DNA of 64,000 nt from an uncultured Sphingomonas sp. (lineage in GTDB: Bacteria; Pseudomonadota; Alphaproteobacteria; Sphingomonadales; Sphingomonadaceae): assembly GCF_937859915.1 (NCBI RefSeq), contig NZ_CALMAW010000053.1, positions 78,314 through 142,313 of the forward strand, in the 5' to 3' direction. Both the position numbers and the translations under genes were made by a program. Below are positions 49,625-57,506 of this stretch, in pieces. The notes beneath the pieces are model-generated. The model made no database searches, was not told where the DNA came from, and saw only the letters and a list, made by a program, of their open reading frames with translations. The number at the start of each line of letters is the position of its first letter. Position 1 is the first letter of the stretch.

Positions 49625-50718
49625 AGGATGATCAAATCCGCTTTCATGGCGCCGGCTTGCTTCAGCGCCTCGAGGATGGCGACGAGGTCGGCGGGGGAGG
49701 CCCCGATGACGTTGACCGCCTTGACGATGTCGGCGAGGCTGGCGCCGCCGTTGAGCTCGAACATGGGCGAATGCTTCTCCTCGACCGAGATCGCGCTGTT
49801 GGGCACGACCTGCGTGGTGCCGTTCGAGAACGGCGCGGGCTGCGAGACCTGCGGCTTCTCATCGACCTTCACGGTCAGCTTGCCGTGGCTCACCGCCGCC
49901 GGCGCGATCCTGACCGCACCGTTGATAACGACCGTTCCCGTCCGAGCATTAACGACCACGCGTGCGGGGGCATCGGCCGGGGTCACGTCGAGGTCTTCGA
50001 GCTGCGACATCAGCATCGTCCGGCTCTCCGCGCCGGGGGGGGCGGTGATCGCGACGGTGTCCGCATCGATGGCCTGCGCGCGGCCCGCGCCGAGCTTCCG
50101 GTTGATCGCGGATGCGACGCGCTGGACCGTGGTGAGGTCGGCCTCGCCGAGGTTGAAATTGATCGTCGGCGCGGTGGCGAAGCCGGCGTCGACCGAGCGT
50201 TCCACGGTGGCGCCGCCGGGAATGCGACCCGCGGTCGGCACGTTGATGACGACGTTCGAGCCGTCGGCCGCCGAGACGCCGAGGCCGCCGACCGCGAGGT
50301 TGCCCTGCGCCATCGCATAGATCTGACCGTCGGCACCGACCAGTGGTGCCATGATCAGCGTGCCGCCGCGCAGGCTCTTGGCCTTGCCCAGCGCCGACAC
50401 CGTGATGTCGAGCGTCTGGCCAGGCTTGGCGAAGGCGGGCAGGTCGGCAGTGATCAGCACGGCTGCGGCATTCTTGGTCGCCGGGTTGACCCCGGCGGGG
50501 ATCTGCAGGCCGAAGCGCGAGGCGACGCCTTTCATCGCCTGGGTCGCATATTCGAGGCTGTCGTCGCCTGTGCCCGACAGGCCGACGACGATGCCATAGC
50601 CGGTCAATTGGTTCGCGCGCAGGCCCTGCCAGGAGCCGATGTCCTTGATGCGATCCGCCTGCGCGGGCGCGGCGAGGCCGGCGAGCGTGGCGGCGAAAAG
50701 GAGGAAGAGGCGCTTCAC
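49621..50718 (-). CDS. flgI: flagellar P-ring protein
   Basis: A 365-residue secreted ring protein. A signal peptide (about residues 1-20, ending PAQA) precedes DRIKDIGSWQGLRANQLTGY, the diagnostic mature start. Further conserved stretches are GYGIVVGLSGTGDDSLEYA and ASLADIVKAVNVIGASP. GTG at 50718 is chosen because it begins the signal peptide; the open frame upstream lies inside flgH. Eleven bases separate flgH and flgI. Confidence 0.95.
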   Translation of the reverse strand: MKRLFLLFAATLAGLAAPAQADRIKDIGSWQGLRANQLTGYGIVVGLSGTGDDSLEYATQAMKGVASRFGLQIPAGVNPATKNAAAVLITADLPAFAKPGQTLDITVSALGKAKSLRGGTLIMAPLVGADGQIYAMAQGNLAVGGLGVSAADGSNVVINVPTAGRIPGGATVERSVDAGFATAPTINFNLGEADLTTVQRVASAINRKLGAGRAQAIDADTVAITAPPGAESRTMLMSQLEDLDVTPADAPARVVVNARTGTVVINGAVRIAPAAVSHGKLTVKVDEKPQVSQPAPFSNGTTQVVPNSAISVEEKHSPMFELNGGASLADIVKAVNVIGASPADLVAILEALKQAGAMKADLIIL

Positions 50719-50729
50719 GATCCGGATCC

Positions 50730-51446
50730 TCAAAACGGGCTGACGCGGGAGAAGAAGCGGCCGAGCCAGCCTTGCGTGCTGGCGCGTGCGATCTCGCCCT
50801 TGCCGGTATAGGTGATGTGCGCGTCGGCGATCCGCGTCGACGGCACGCTGTTGAACGAGTCGATGTCGGAGGCGCGGACGAGGCCCGAGATCTGGATCAC
50901 CTCGTCGCCGCGGTTGAGCGTGAGGTGCTTCTCGCCGCGCAGCAGATAGGTGCCGTTGGGATAGATCTGCGCGATCGTCACCGAGATCGCGCCGGACAGC
51001 TGGTTGGACTGTTGCGCGGCGCCCTTGCCCGAGAAGGTGCCGCCGGCACCGACCGAGGCGTCGGTCGACTTGAAGAAGGACAGCGGACCGGTGGTCGGCG
51101 GCGTGATGCTGACGCTGCCCGAGCGATCGGTCGAGGCCGAATTGGTCTTCTGCGCCTGCGTGCTCTCGACCAGCACGATCGTCACCAGATCGCCGATCGA
51201 CGAGGCGCGGGCGCCCGATGTCAGCGGCGCATAGCCCATCGAGGTCTGAAAGATCGAGCCGTTGGCGACGGGCGTTGGCTGCGCGGTGGAAAGCGTCGGC
51301 GCATATTCGCTGATCTTCGGGGCCTTGGCGGTCTTGCTCGCCCGCGCCGGCTGCGGCGTCGCGAGCGTCGCGAATACCAGCGAAAGGCCGAGCGCTGCGC
51401 ACGGCAGCCGAAGGGGACGGGACGTCATCACGGTCATGCCCATCAC
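50730..51446 (-). CDS. flgH: flagellar L-ring protein
   Basis: A 238-residue L-ring protein, outer-membrane bushing of the rod. Hydrophobic N-terminus with cleavage near PARA, then conserved segments ARASSIGDLVTIVLVE and LRGEKHLTLNRGDEVIQISG. The usual lipobox cysteine of FlgH (a lipoprotein) is not seen; the only early Cys is in RLPCAAL, a poor lipobox. GTG at 51446 overlaps the flgG stop (GTGA); ATG at 51443 is an alternative. Confidence 0.92.
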   Translation of the reverse strand: MMGMTVMTSRPLRLPCAALGLSLVFATLATPQPARASKTAKAPKISEYAPTLSTAQPTPVANGSIFQTSMGYAPLTSGARASSIGDLVTIVLVESTQAQKTNSASTDRSGSVSITPPTTGPLSFFKSTDASVGAGGTFSGKGAAQQSNQLSGAISVTIAQIYPNGTYLLRGEKHLTLNRGDEVIQISGLVRASDIDSFNSVPSTRIADAHITYTGKGEIARASTQGWLGRFFSRVSPF

Positions 51447-52231
51447 ATGTTCTGGTTGGCGAACTGGAGCATCTCGTCGGTCGCCTTGATCATCTTCGAG
51501 TTGACCTCATAGGCGCGCTGCGTTTCGATCATGTCGACCAGCTCCTGAGTGACGTCGACGTTCGAGGCCTCGAGCGAGCCCTGCGTGATCGAGCCGCGGC
51601 CGTCGGTGCCGGCGTCGCCGAGCTGCGGCGTGCCGGAGGCCTGGGTCTCGGTAAGAAGGTTGTTGCCCTGCGCCATCAGCCCGGTCGGGTTGACGAAGCT
51701 GGCGAGCTGGATCTTGCCGAGCTGGGTCGAGGTCGCCGCGTTCGCGACGGTCGCGGACACGGTGCCGTCGGCGCCGATCGTGATGTTGGTGGCGCCGTCG
51801 GGCACCTGGATGTTGGGGAGCAGCGGGCGACCGTCGGTGGTCACCACCTGGCCCTCTGACGACAGCGTGAAGGTGCCGTCGCGGGTATAGGCGATGGTGC
51901 CGTCGGGCTGCTGGATCTGGAAGAAGCCCGAGCCCTGGATCGCGACGTCGAGCGCGTTGCCGGTCTGGTTGAGCGACCCCTGCGTGTCCGAGCGCGAGGT
52001 GCCGGTCATGCTGACGCCGCCGCCAAGTGCGGTGCCCTGCGTATATTGGTCGTCGCCCGACGAGGTCGCGCCCGGCGCCGTCGTGTACTGATAGGCCAGC
52101 GTCTGAAAATTGGCACGGTCGCGCTTGAAGCCCGTCGTGTTCACGTTCGAGATGTTGTTGGCGATGACTTGCATGCGCTCCTGCTGGGCATCGAGGCCGG
52201 TGCGGGCGACATGGAGGGCGGCGTTGGTCAT
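51443..52231 (-). CDS. flgG: flagellar basal-body distal rod protein FlgG
   Basis: A 262-residue distal rod protein. N-terminal rod motif ALHVARTGLDAQQERMQVIA with NNISNVNTTGFKRDR, a central variable region, and the C-terminal FLG_bbr signature VDVTQELVDMIETQRAYEVN. Its end overlaps flgH. Confidence 0.96.
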   Translation of the reverse strand: MTNAALHVARTGLDAQQERMQVIANNISNVNTTGFKRDRANFQTLAYQYTTAPGATSSGDDQYTQGTALGGGVSMTGTSRSDTQGSLNQTGNALDVAIQGSGFFQIQQPDGTIAYTRDGTFTLSSEGQVVTTDGRPLLPNIQVPDGATNITIGADGTVSATVANAATSTQLGKIQLASFVNPTGLMAQGNNLLTETQASGTPQLGDAGTDGRGSITQGSLEASNVDVTQELVDMIETQRAYEVNSKMIKATDEMLQFANQNM

Positions 52232-52278
52232 GGCGGTGGTCCTTGGGTTCGGTTCGGTCGGTCAGGCGGCGCTTTGGA

Positions 52279-53028
52279 TCAGTTCTGCATGTCCATCAGC
52301 TGGGCGGTGGAGGTATCCATCTCCTTCGCCCCGGCGAGCATCTTGACCTGGGTCTCCCAGGCGCGGCTGGCGTCGATCATGTCGGTCAGCGTCTTGGTGA
52401 CGTTGACGTTGGAGCCTTCGAGCGATCCCGCGGTGACGCGCGCGGTCGGGTCCGAGGGAAGCGTGCCGCCGTCGGCGACATGGAACAGCCCGTCGTCGCC
52501 CTTTGAGATGCTCGAGCCCTTGGCGGAGACCAGCTTGATATGGTCGACCTCGGTCGGCGCGTTGGCATCGCCGCCTTGGGGCACGATGTAGATCACGCCG
52601 GTCTTGTCGATCTTGACGCTGTCGGCAGGCGGCAGCGTGATCGGGCCGCCGTCGCCCATCACGGGCAGGCCGTCACCGGTGGTGAGCAGCCCGCTTTGGC
52701 TGACCTGGAGGTCGCCGCGGCGGGTATAGGCCTCGCTGCCGTCGGTCGACTGCACCGCGACCAGCGCGTCGCCGTCGAGCGCGATGTCGAGATCACGCCC
52801 GGTGGCGACCGACGCGCCGGCCGCCATGTCGGGGCTGTCCTTACTGTCGGCCGCCTGGGCACGCGCCGAGACGGTGCCGTCGCCATTGCCCAGATAGACC
52901 GCCTGGCTGTTGGTCAGATCGCCGCGAAAGCCGGTGGTATTGACGTTGGCGAGATTGTTCGCCGTCAGCACCTGCTTGGTCATGAGCGACCGCATCGCGG
53001 AAAGCGACGTGTAGATCAGCTGGTCCAT
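52279..53028 (-). CDS. flgF: flagellar basal-body rod protein FlgF
   Basis: A 249-residue proximal rod protein. N-terminus DQLIYTSLSAMRSLMTKQVL with TANNLANVNTTGFRGDL and C-terminus with GSNVNVTKTLTDMIDASRAW, both rod signatures. Shorter than FlgG, as normal for FlgF. Located between flgG and flgE as in canonical operons. Confidence 0.94.
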   Translation of the reverse strand: MDQLIYTSLSAMRSLMTKQVLTANNLANVNTTGFRGDLTNSQAVYLGNGDGTVSARAQAADSKDSPDMAAGASVATGRDLDIALDGDALVAVQSTDGSEAYTRRGDLQVSQSGLLTTGDGLPVMGDGGPITLPPADSVKIDKTGVIYIVPQGGDANAPTEVDHIKLVSAKGSSISKGDDGLFHVADGGTLPSDPTARVTAGSLEGSNVNVTKTLTDMIDASRAWETQVKMLAGAKEMDTSTAQLMDMQN

Positions 53029-53060
53029 CTGGGTTCCTCGACCTTACCGTTCTGCTGCTA

Positions 53061-54362
53061 TTACTGCAGGTTGATGATGCTCTGGAGCATCTGCTTGTCG
53101 GTATCGATCGCCTTGGCGTTCGCCTGGAAGTTGCGCTGTGCCGAGATCAGATTGACCAGTTCGGCGGTCAGATCGACGTTGGAGCTTTCCAGCGTGCCCG
53201 AGGCGATCTCGCCGCGACCGTCGGTGTTGGCCGCGCCGATGTCCGCAGCCCCGCTCGAGGCGGTTGCGGTCCACGTCGTGTTGCCGCTCTGGTGCAGCCC
53301 GTCCGGGTTGACGAAGTTGGCGACCGCGACCTTGCCGAGCACGACCGTCGAGCTGTCCGAATAGGTCGCGCTGACCAGGCCGCCGGCGTCGACGGTCAGG
53401 TTGCTGAGCTTGCCGACGGTGTTGCCGTCCTGCGAGGAGGCGACGGTCGAGAAGGCGAAATTGCCCTCCTTGGTGCCGCTGCCGTAGGTGATCGTCAGCG
53501 ACAATGGTGCCGATGCGCCGGTCGGGTCTACCGCGGTGTAGGCACCGCTGGCGGTGGAGGTCGCCGTATCGACCGTGCCGTCGGACGCGATATTGAGAAC
53601 GGGGGCGTTCGTTGTGCCGGCCGGGAAGACCTCCTTGTCGCCGACGAAGGTGTGCGCGGTCCAGCTGCTCTCGGTCGCCGGGGTAACGACACCATTGGAA
53701 TCGGTGGAAGCCGGTGTGGCATTGGCGGTGTGGACATAATACACCGTCGCGGGGATCGCGTCGCCGGCGCTGTCATACACCGTCGTCGAGGTCGCGTTGT
53801 TGTAGCTGCTCGCGTTGGTCGGGCTGAAGGTGCTGGTCGGAATGGCGGCGCTCGACGGCAGCGTGACCGACAGGTCGATCGTGCTGGTCTGCTTGGCGGT
53901 GCCGTTGGTGGCGGGGACGCGCAGGCTCTGCATCGCGGCGGTGCCGGTTGCGGTCACATTGCCGAGGCTGTCGACCGGGAGCACCTGGAGCGCGGCGCCG
54001 GTCGAGTCGACGACATTGTTGTTGCCGTCGACCGAGAAGCTGCCGTCGCGGGTGAAGCTGACCTGCGCACCGGTGCCGGCCGACTTGGTGACGAAGAAGC
54101 CCTGGCCGCTGACGGTGAGGTCGAGCGCGCGGCTGGTCGTCTCTTCCGAGCCCTGCGAGAATTCCTGGGTGATGCTCTTGAGCCGGGTGCCCTGGCCGAT
54201 CACCGAATTCTGCGCCTGGAAGGCCGAAGACGAGATGATGTCGCCGAACTCGGCGCGGCTCGACTTGAAGCCGGCGGTGCTGACGTTAGCGATGTTGTTG
54301 GACGTGACGTTGAGGTCGGTCTGGGCGGCGTTGAGGCCGGAGAGCGAAGTGTAGAAGGACAT
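53061..54362 (-). CDS. flgE: flagellar hook protein
   Basis: A 433-residue hook subunit. Conserved N-terminus SFYTSLSGLNAAQTDLNVTS with NNIANVSTAGFKSSR, a long Thr/Ser-rich central domain, and C-terminal ESSNVDLTAELVNLISAQRN. It is the main hook component, exported through the type III apparatus and capped by FlgD, encoded immediately upstream (36 bp). Confidence 0.95.
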   Translation of the reverse strand: MSFYTSLSGLNAAQTDLNVTSNNIANVSTAGFKSSRAEFGDIISSSAFQAQNSVIGQGTRLKSITQEFSQGSEETTSRALDLTVSGQGFFVTKSAGTGAQVSFTRDGSFSVDGNNNVVDSTGAALQVLPVDSLGNVTATGTAAMQSLRVPATNGTAKQTSTIDLSVTLPSSAAIPTSTFSPTNASSYNNATSTTVYDSAGDAIPATVYYVHTANATPASTDSNGVVTPATESSWTAHTFVGDKEVFPAGTTNAPVLNIASDGTVDTATSTASGAYTAVDPTGASAPLSLTITYGSGTKEGNFAFSTVASSQDGNTVGKLSNLTVDAGGLVSATYSDSSTVVLGKVAVANFVNPDGLHQSGNTTWTATASSGAADIGAANTDGRGEIASGTLESSNVDLTAELVNLISAQRNFQANAKAIDTDKQMLQSIINLQ

Positions 54363-54398
54363 GGGTGATGCTCCTTGTCGGGAAGGGGTCGGAAGGGC

Positions 54399-55091
54399 TT
54401 AGGAAAGGCTGAGCACGTCGGTCGGCGCGACCGTACCGAGCGTGGTGGTGAGTTCGGCCGAGCTGCCGCCGGCGGGCGACTGCACCCCGGTGATCGTCGA
54501 CCAGGTCGAAACGGTGGGGGTCATCGAACCGCCCGTGCCCGCCGCCGAGACGACGACCGAAAGCGGCCCGGTCGCGGTGGTGCCGTCGGCCTGCGTGCCG
54601 TCCCAGGCGAAGTCGACGGTGCCGGCCGCCTGGTTGGAGAGTGTCTCCGAATAGACCGACTTGCCCGTGCTATCGACGAGGCTGACGTTCATGCTGGTCG
54701 CATCCGACGGCAGCGTGATCTCGCCGGCATAGCCGCCGTTGGAGAGCGGCTGCGCGGTCGACGACGACAGCAGCGCGGCCTTGCCGATCCAGCTGGCGGC
54801 ATCGCCGATGCGGTTGTCGGTGAGTTCGGAGACCAGCGACTTCATCGAGGTGTTCATCTCGGTGATGCCCGAGACGGTCGACATCTGGCTGAGCTGCTGG
54901 ACCATCGTGCTCGAATCCATCGGCGCGGTCGGATCCTGGTTGGTCATCTGCGCGGTGAGCAGCTGGAGGAAGCCGGCCTGGTCGATCGTGTCGGTGCCCG
55001 CCGACGTGCTCGACGAGGTCGCCGTCGTCGCGCTCGCGGCACGCAGGCTATCGAGATAGCTGTTGGAGGACGTGGTGGAGGCTACGGTCAT
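54399..55091 (-). CDS. flgD: hook capping protein FlgD
   Basis: A 230-residue hook-assembly scaffold. Ser/Thr-rich N-terminus, then the FlgD signature DQAGFLQLLTAQMTNQDPTA (about residues 35-54) and a C-terminal tudor/fibronectin-like part. It caps the growing hook and is later replaced by FlgK. Start overlaps the flgC stop by 4 bp. Confidence 0.94.
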   Translation of the reverse strand: MTVASTTSSNSYLDSLRAASATTATSSSTSAGTDTIDQAGFLQLLTAQMTNQDPTAPMDSSTMVQQLSQMSTVSGITEMNTSMKSLVSELTDNRIGDAASWIGKAALLSSSTAQPLSNGGYAGEITLPSDATSMNVSLVDSTGKSVYSETLSNQAAGTVDFAWDGTQADGTTATGPLSVVVSAAGTGGSMTPTVSTWSTITGVQSPAGGSSAELTTTLGTVAPTDVLSLS

Positions 55092-55492
55092 TTTTCGATC
55101 CTCAGCGTGTCGAGAGTGAGCGTCTTGGCGGTCTGCATGACCTGGACGTTGTTCTGATATTGGCGCTGGGTCTCGATCATATCGACGAGCTCGGCGGCGC
55201 TATCGACGCCGGCGTCCCAGACGTCGCCGTCCTTGTTGGCCAGCGGGTTGGAGGGATCGTGGCGCTTGGTCGGCTCGGTCGCCGACTGCACGACCTGGTC
55301 GACCTTGACCGTCGACACGCCCGGCGAGTCGCTGACCTCGGTGAACACCGGCTTGAGCGCGCGGTAGGCACCCTCCTTGGTGGAGGACACGGTGCCCGCG
55401 TTCGCCATGTTCGAGGCGACGGTGTTGAGCCGGACGATCTGCGCGGACATCGCGCGACCGGCGATGTCGAACACCGACATGGGGGCGGCCAT
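55088..55492 (-). CDS. flgC: flagellar basal-body rod protein FlgC
   Basis: A 134-residue proximal rod protein with SVFDIAGRAMSAQIVRLNTV and the FLG_bb_rod segment ASNMANAGT, and C-terminal AELVDMIETQRQYQNNVQVM. ATG at 55492 overlaps the flgB stop (ATGA); the frame is open further upstream inside flgB but without similarity. Confidence 0.95.
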   Translation of the reverse strand: MAAPMSVFDIAGRAMSAQIVRLNTVASNMANAGTVSSTKEGAYRALKPVFTEVSDSPGVSTVKVDQVVQSATEPTKRHDPSNPLANKDGDVWDAGVDSAAELVDMIETQRQYQNNVQVMQTAKTLTLDTLRIEK

Positions 55493-55851
55493 CAATTGTC
55501 TCCCTTGAGCGCCTGCATCACCGTGTCGACACGGCCCTGCAGGAATTGGAGCGTCGTCTTGTAGGCGACCGCATTCTCGGCGAACTGCGTCTGTTCGACG
55601 GGCAGCTCGACGGTGTTGCCGTCGAGCGAGGACTGGACGGGGACACGGTAGGCGACATTGTCCGAGACTGCGGCGCTCGCCGAGGAGGCGTTGTCGCCCG
55701 TTGCGCTGTCGAGCGCCTTGGTGAAGTCGACGTCGCGGGCCTTGTAGCCAGGGGTGCCGGCATTCGCGATGTTGGAGGCGAGCATCGCCATCCGCTGCGC
55801 GCGAATTTGCAGGGCGGTACCGTGAATGCCGAAGAGCGCGTCGCTGCCCAT
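55492..55851 (-). CDS. flgB: flagellar basal-body rod protein FlgB
   Basis: A 119-residue first rod protein: GIHGTALQIRAQRMAMLASN then IANAGTPGYKARDVDF and a C-terminal AVAYKTTLQFLQGRV segment. First gene of the 11-gene leftward flgBCDEFGHIJKL operon. A sigma-54 promoter lies about 90-110 bp upstream (55942-55960). Confidence 0.95.
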   Translation of the reverse strand: MGSDALFGIHGTALQIRAQRMAMLASNIANAGTPGYKARDVDFTKALDSATGDNASSASAAVSDNVAYRVPVQSSLDGNTVELPVEQTQFAENAVAYKTTLQFLQGRVDTVMQALKGDN

Positions 55852-55941
55852 GATCTTTTTCGTATCCCGCCTCTAAAACTTTCGCCGCCGCTGCCGTCCT
55901 TGGTCTCAAGGGGGCCGGTTGCGGTGGCTTCGCTCGTGGTG

Positions 55942-55960
55942 ATGCAACGGGCGTGCCAAT
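55942..55960 (-). promoter_or_regulatory. sigma-54 (-24/-12) promoter of the flgB operon
   Basis: Minus strand reads TTGGCACGCCCGTTGCAT. The GG and GC doublets are exactly 10 bases apart, matching the RpoN consensus TGGCACG-N4-TTGCW at every conserved position. The expected transcription start is about 80 bases before the flgB ATG. It implies control by RpoN and an enhancer-binding regulator not in this window. Confidence 0.85.
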
Positions 55961-56020
55961 TCTGCGCGGCTCGACGATCGTGCGGTGACCTTGCGGCTGC
56001 CGCGGAAGCCGGCGGCAATG

Positions 56021-56059
56021 GCTTGCCGGCAAGCGGCAAGATTTTGCCGGTTTTGCCGG
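56021..56059. other. nested inverted repeats (TTGCCGG / CCGGCAA) upstream of the second motA-like gene
   Basis: GCTTGCCGGCAAGC is a perfect 14-base palindrome, directly followed by CCGGCAAGCGGCAAG and TTGCCGGTTTTGCCGG, so several overlapping hairpins can form in the leader 30-65 bases before the GTG at 56088. It may be a protein-binding site, an mRNA structure, or a decayed repeat. Confidence 0.35.
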
Positions 56060-56087
56060 TCGGCATGGGCGTGGGGGCGAGAAAACA

Positions 56088-56771
56088 GTGAACGTCGCGA
56101 TTTTTCTGGACCCGGTTGCGATCCTGCTGGTGTTCGGGGGCGCGATGCTGATGGCCGCGATGCGCTCGACGCGTCGCGACCTCGCGCGCGCCGTCGCAGC
56201 CCTGCGACCGCTGTTGCGCGTCAATGTCGAGGCCGAGGCGCAGGCGGCGCGGGTCGCGGTCAACCGTATCGCCGAACGCACGGCACAGGGCGGGCTCGCG
56301 ACCGCCGACCGGGCGCCGCTCGTCGAGCGCTTCCTCGCGCGGGCCGCGGTGAAGCTGTCCGATTCTCGCGATCCCGGCGCGTTCGCCGCCTGGGGCGAGA
56401 CCGAGCTCGCGATGCGCGCCGAGCGCCATGCGGCAGTGCATGCGGTGTGGCGTGCCGCCGCCGATGCGGCGCCGGCGATGGGCATGATCGGCACCGTCAT
56501 CGGGCTGATCCGGATGTTCTCGGCGATGGACGATGCTGCCAAGATCGGCCCGGGCATGGCGCTGGCGCTGCTCACCACCCTCTATGGCGTGATCGTCGCC
56601 AACTGCATTGCCGGTCCCGTTGCCGCCCGCCTCGAGCGGCTGAGCCGTGCCGAGCTGCTGTGGCAGCGCGATACGCTCGAACGGCTTTCCACGATCGCGC
56701 GCGACGAGCTCACCGGCCCTCTCGAAGGTCGCGTATCGCGGATCGAGGCGCGGCTGCGCGCGGTGGCATGA
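56088..56771 (+). CDS. second MotA/TolQ/ExbB-type proton-channel protein in the flagellar cluster
   Basis: A 227-residue membrane protein with an N-terminal hydrophobic segment (IFLDPVAILLVFGGAMLMAA), then a cytoplasmic loop, and two more helices around APAMGMIGTVIGLIRMFSAM and ALLTTLYGVIVANCIAGPVA. This is the MotA/TolQ signature region. It pairs with a small MotB-like protein in a 4-bp overlap. It lies between flgB and flgA and may be a second stator, or a motor-related ion channel. GTG at 56088 is the first codon of the hydrophobic segment. Confidence 0.8.
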   Translation: MNVAIFLDPVAILLVFGGAMLMAAMRSTRRDLARAVAALRPLLRVNVEAEAQAARVAVNRIAERTAQGGLATADRAPLVERFLARAAVKLSDSRDPGAFAAWGETELAMRAERHAAVHAVWRAAADAAPAMGMIGTVIGLIRMFSAMDDAAKIGPGMALALLTTLYGVIVANCIAGPVAARLERLSRAELLWQRDTLERLSTIARDELTGPLEGRVSRIEARLRAVA

Positions 56772-57259
56772 AGCTGCCTGCGATCGCAGCGACCGCACCG
56801 GGCGGCGCGCGTTGGGCGGTGAGCTTCGCGGACCTGTGCCTGCTGCTACTGGGTTTTCTGCTGCTGCTTCAAGCGCATAAGGGCAATCCGGCGGCGCTCA
56901 GCGCGGGCTTGCGGGCAGCCTTCGGGTCGCCGGTGCCGTCCGCCTATGACACGGCCACGGCGCCGTTATTCCAGCCGGGCGAAGCCGTTCTGCTGCCCGA
57001 GGCACGCGCGACCTATGCCGCAATCGGTCGGCAGACGGCGGTACAGCGCGGTGTCGTGCATATAGAGAGTCTCGGCACCGACGTCGGCGGCCAGCGGCTC
57101 GACGCCTGGGAACTGGCCGCCGCCCGCACCGCGGCGATCGCCCGTGCGATCGGCAGCGGCGGGGTCGCGGCCTCGCGGATCGACCTGTCGATCGACGGCA
57201 CGGGGGTGGCTGCCACGGTAAAAGGGCAGCATGTGCGGGTGACGATCGCGGCGCGATGA
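56768..57259 (+). CDS. small MotB-like protein, partner of the second MotA-like protein
   Basis: A 163-residue protein: residues 1-19 cytoplasmic, one hydrophobic segment after Asp22 (WAVSFADLCLLLLGFLLLLQ), the MotB proton-binding position, and a short C-terminal domain (about 95-160) resembling a reduced OmpA/MotB domain (ELAAARTAAIARAIG, RIDLSIDG). About half the size of MotB; peptidoglycan-binding residues are less clear. ATG overlaps the upstream stop (ATGA). Followed by the perfect palindromic repeat at 57265. Confidence 0.72.
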   Translation: MKLPAIAATAPGGARWAVSFADLCLLLLGFLLLLQAHKGNPAALSAGLRAAFGSPVPSAYDTATAPLFQPGEAVLLPEARATYAAIGRQTAVQRGVVHIESLGTDVGGQRLDAWELAAARTAAIARAIGSGGVAASRIDLSIDGTGVAATVKGQHVRVTIAAR

Positions 57260-57264
57260 CGACG

Positions 57265-57366
57265 CCGTTCCCCGGCGCAGGCCGGGGCCCAGGCCCGTAC
57301 TCTGTGGCGAACGTCGCGTTTACATGGCGATCTCGGGCCTGGGCCCCGGCCTGCGCCGGGGAACGG
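57265..57366. repeat. 102-bp palindromic repeat with perfect 32-bp arms (GTTCCCCGGC type)
   Basis: 57265-57296 and 57335-57366 are exact inverted complements (outer ends CCGTTCCCCGGC). It sits right after the small motB-like gene and before the flgA promoter. It can form a long stem and may terminate the upstream transcript. Same family as 33817-33897. Confidence 0.85.
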
Positions 57367-57422
57367 CAAGACCTATCCTGTCGCCACTACGACCAACGTA
57401 GATAACAGGCGTTAACCAAATC

Positions 57423-57439
57423 TTGGCACGTCGCTTGCT
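57423..57439 (+). promoter_or_regulatory. sigma-54 (-24/-12) promoter of the flgA-flgM operon
   Basis: Plus strand reads TTGGCACGTCGCTTGCT with GG and GC 10 bases apart, a full match to the RpoN consensus. Transcription should start near 57450, about 55 bases before the flgA ATG. Same type as the flgB promoter, indicating shared control. Confidence 0.85.
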
Positions 57440-57506
57440 CTAAGGGCGCCTGTGAAGCGGGATCGTGTCGACTGAGACGCGCCCGCAGGACGGGAGCGAT
57501 TTCAAG

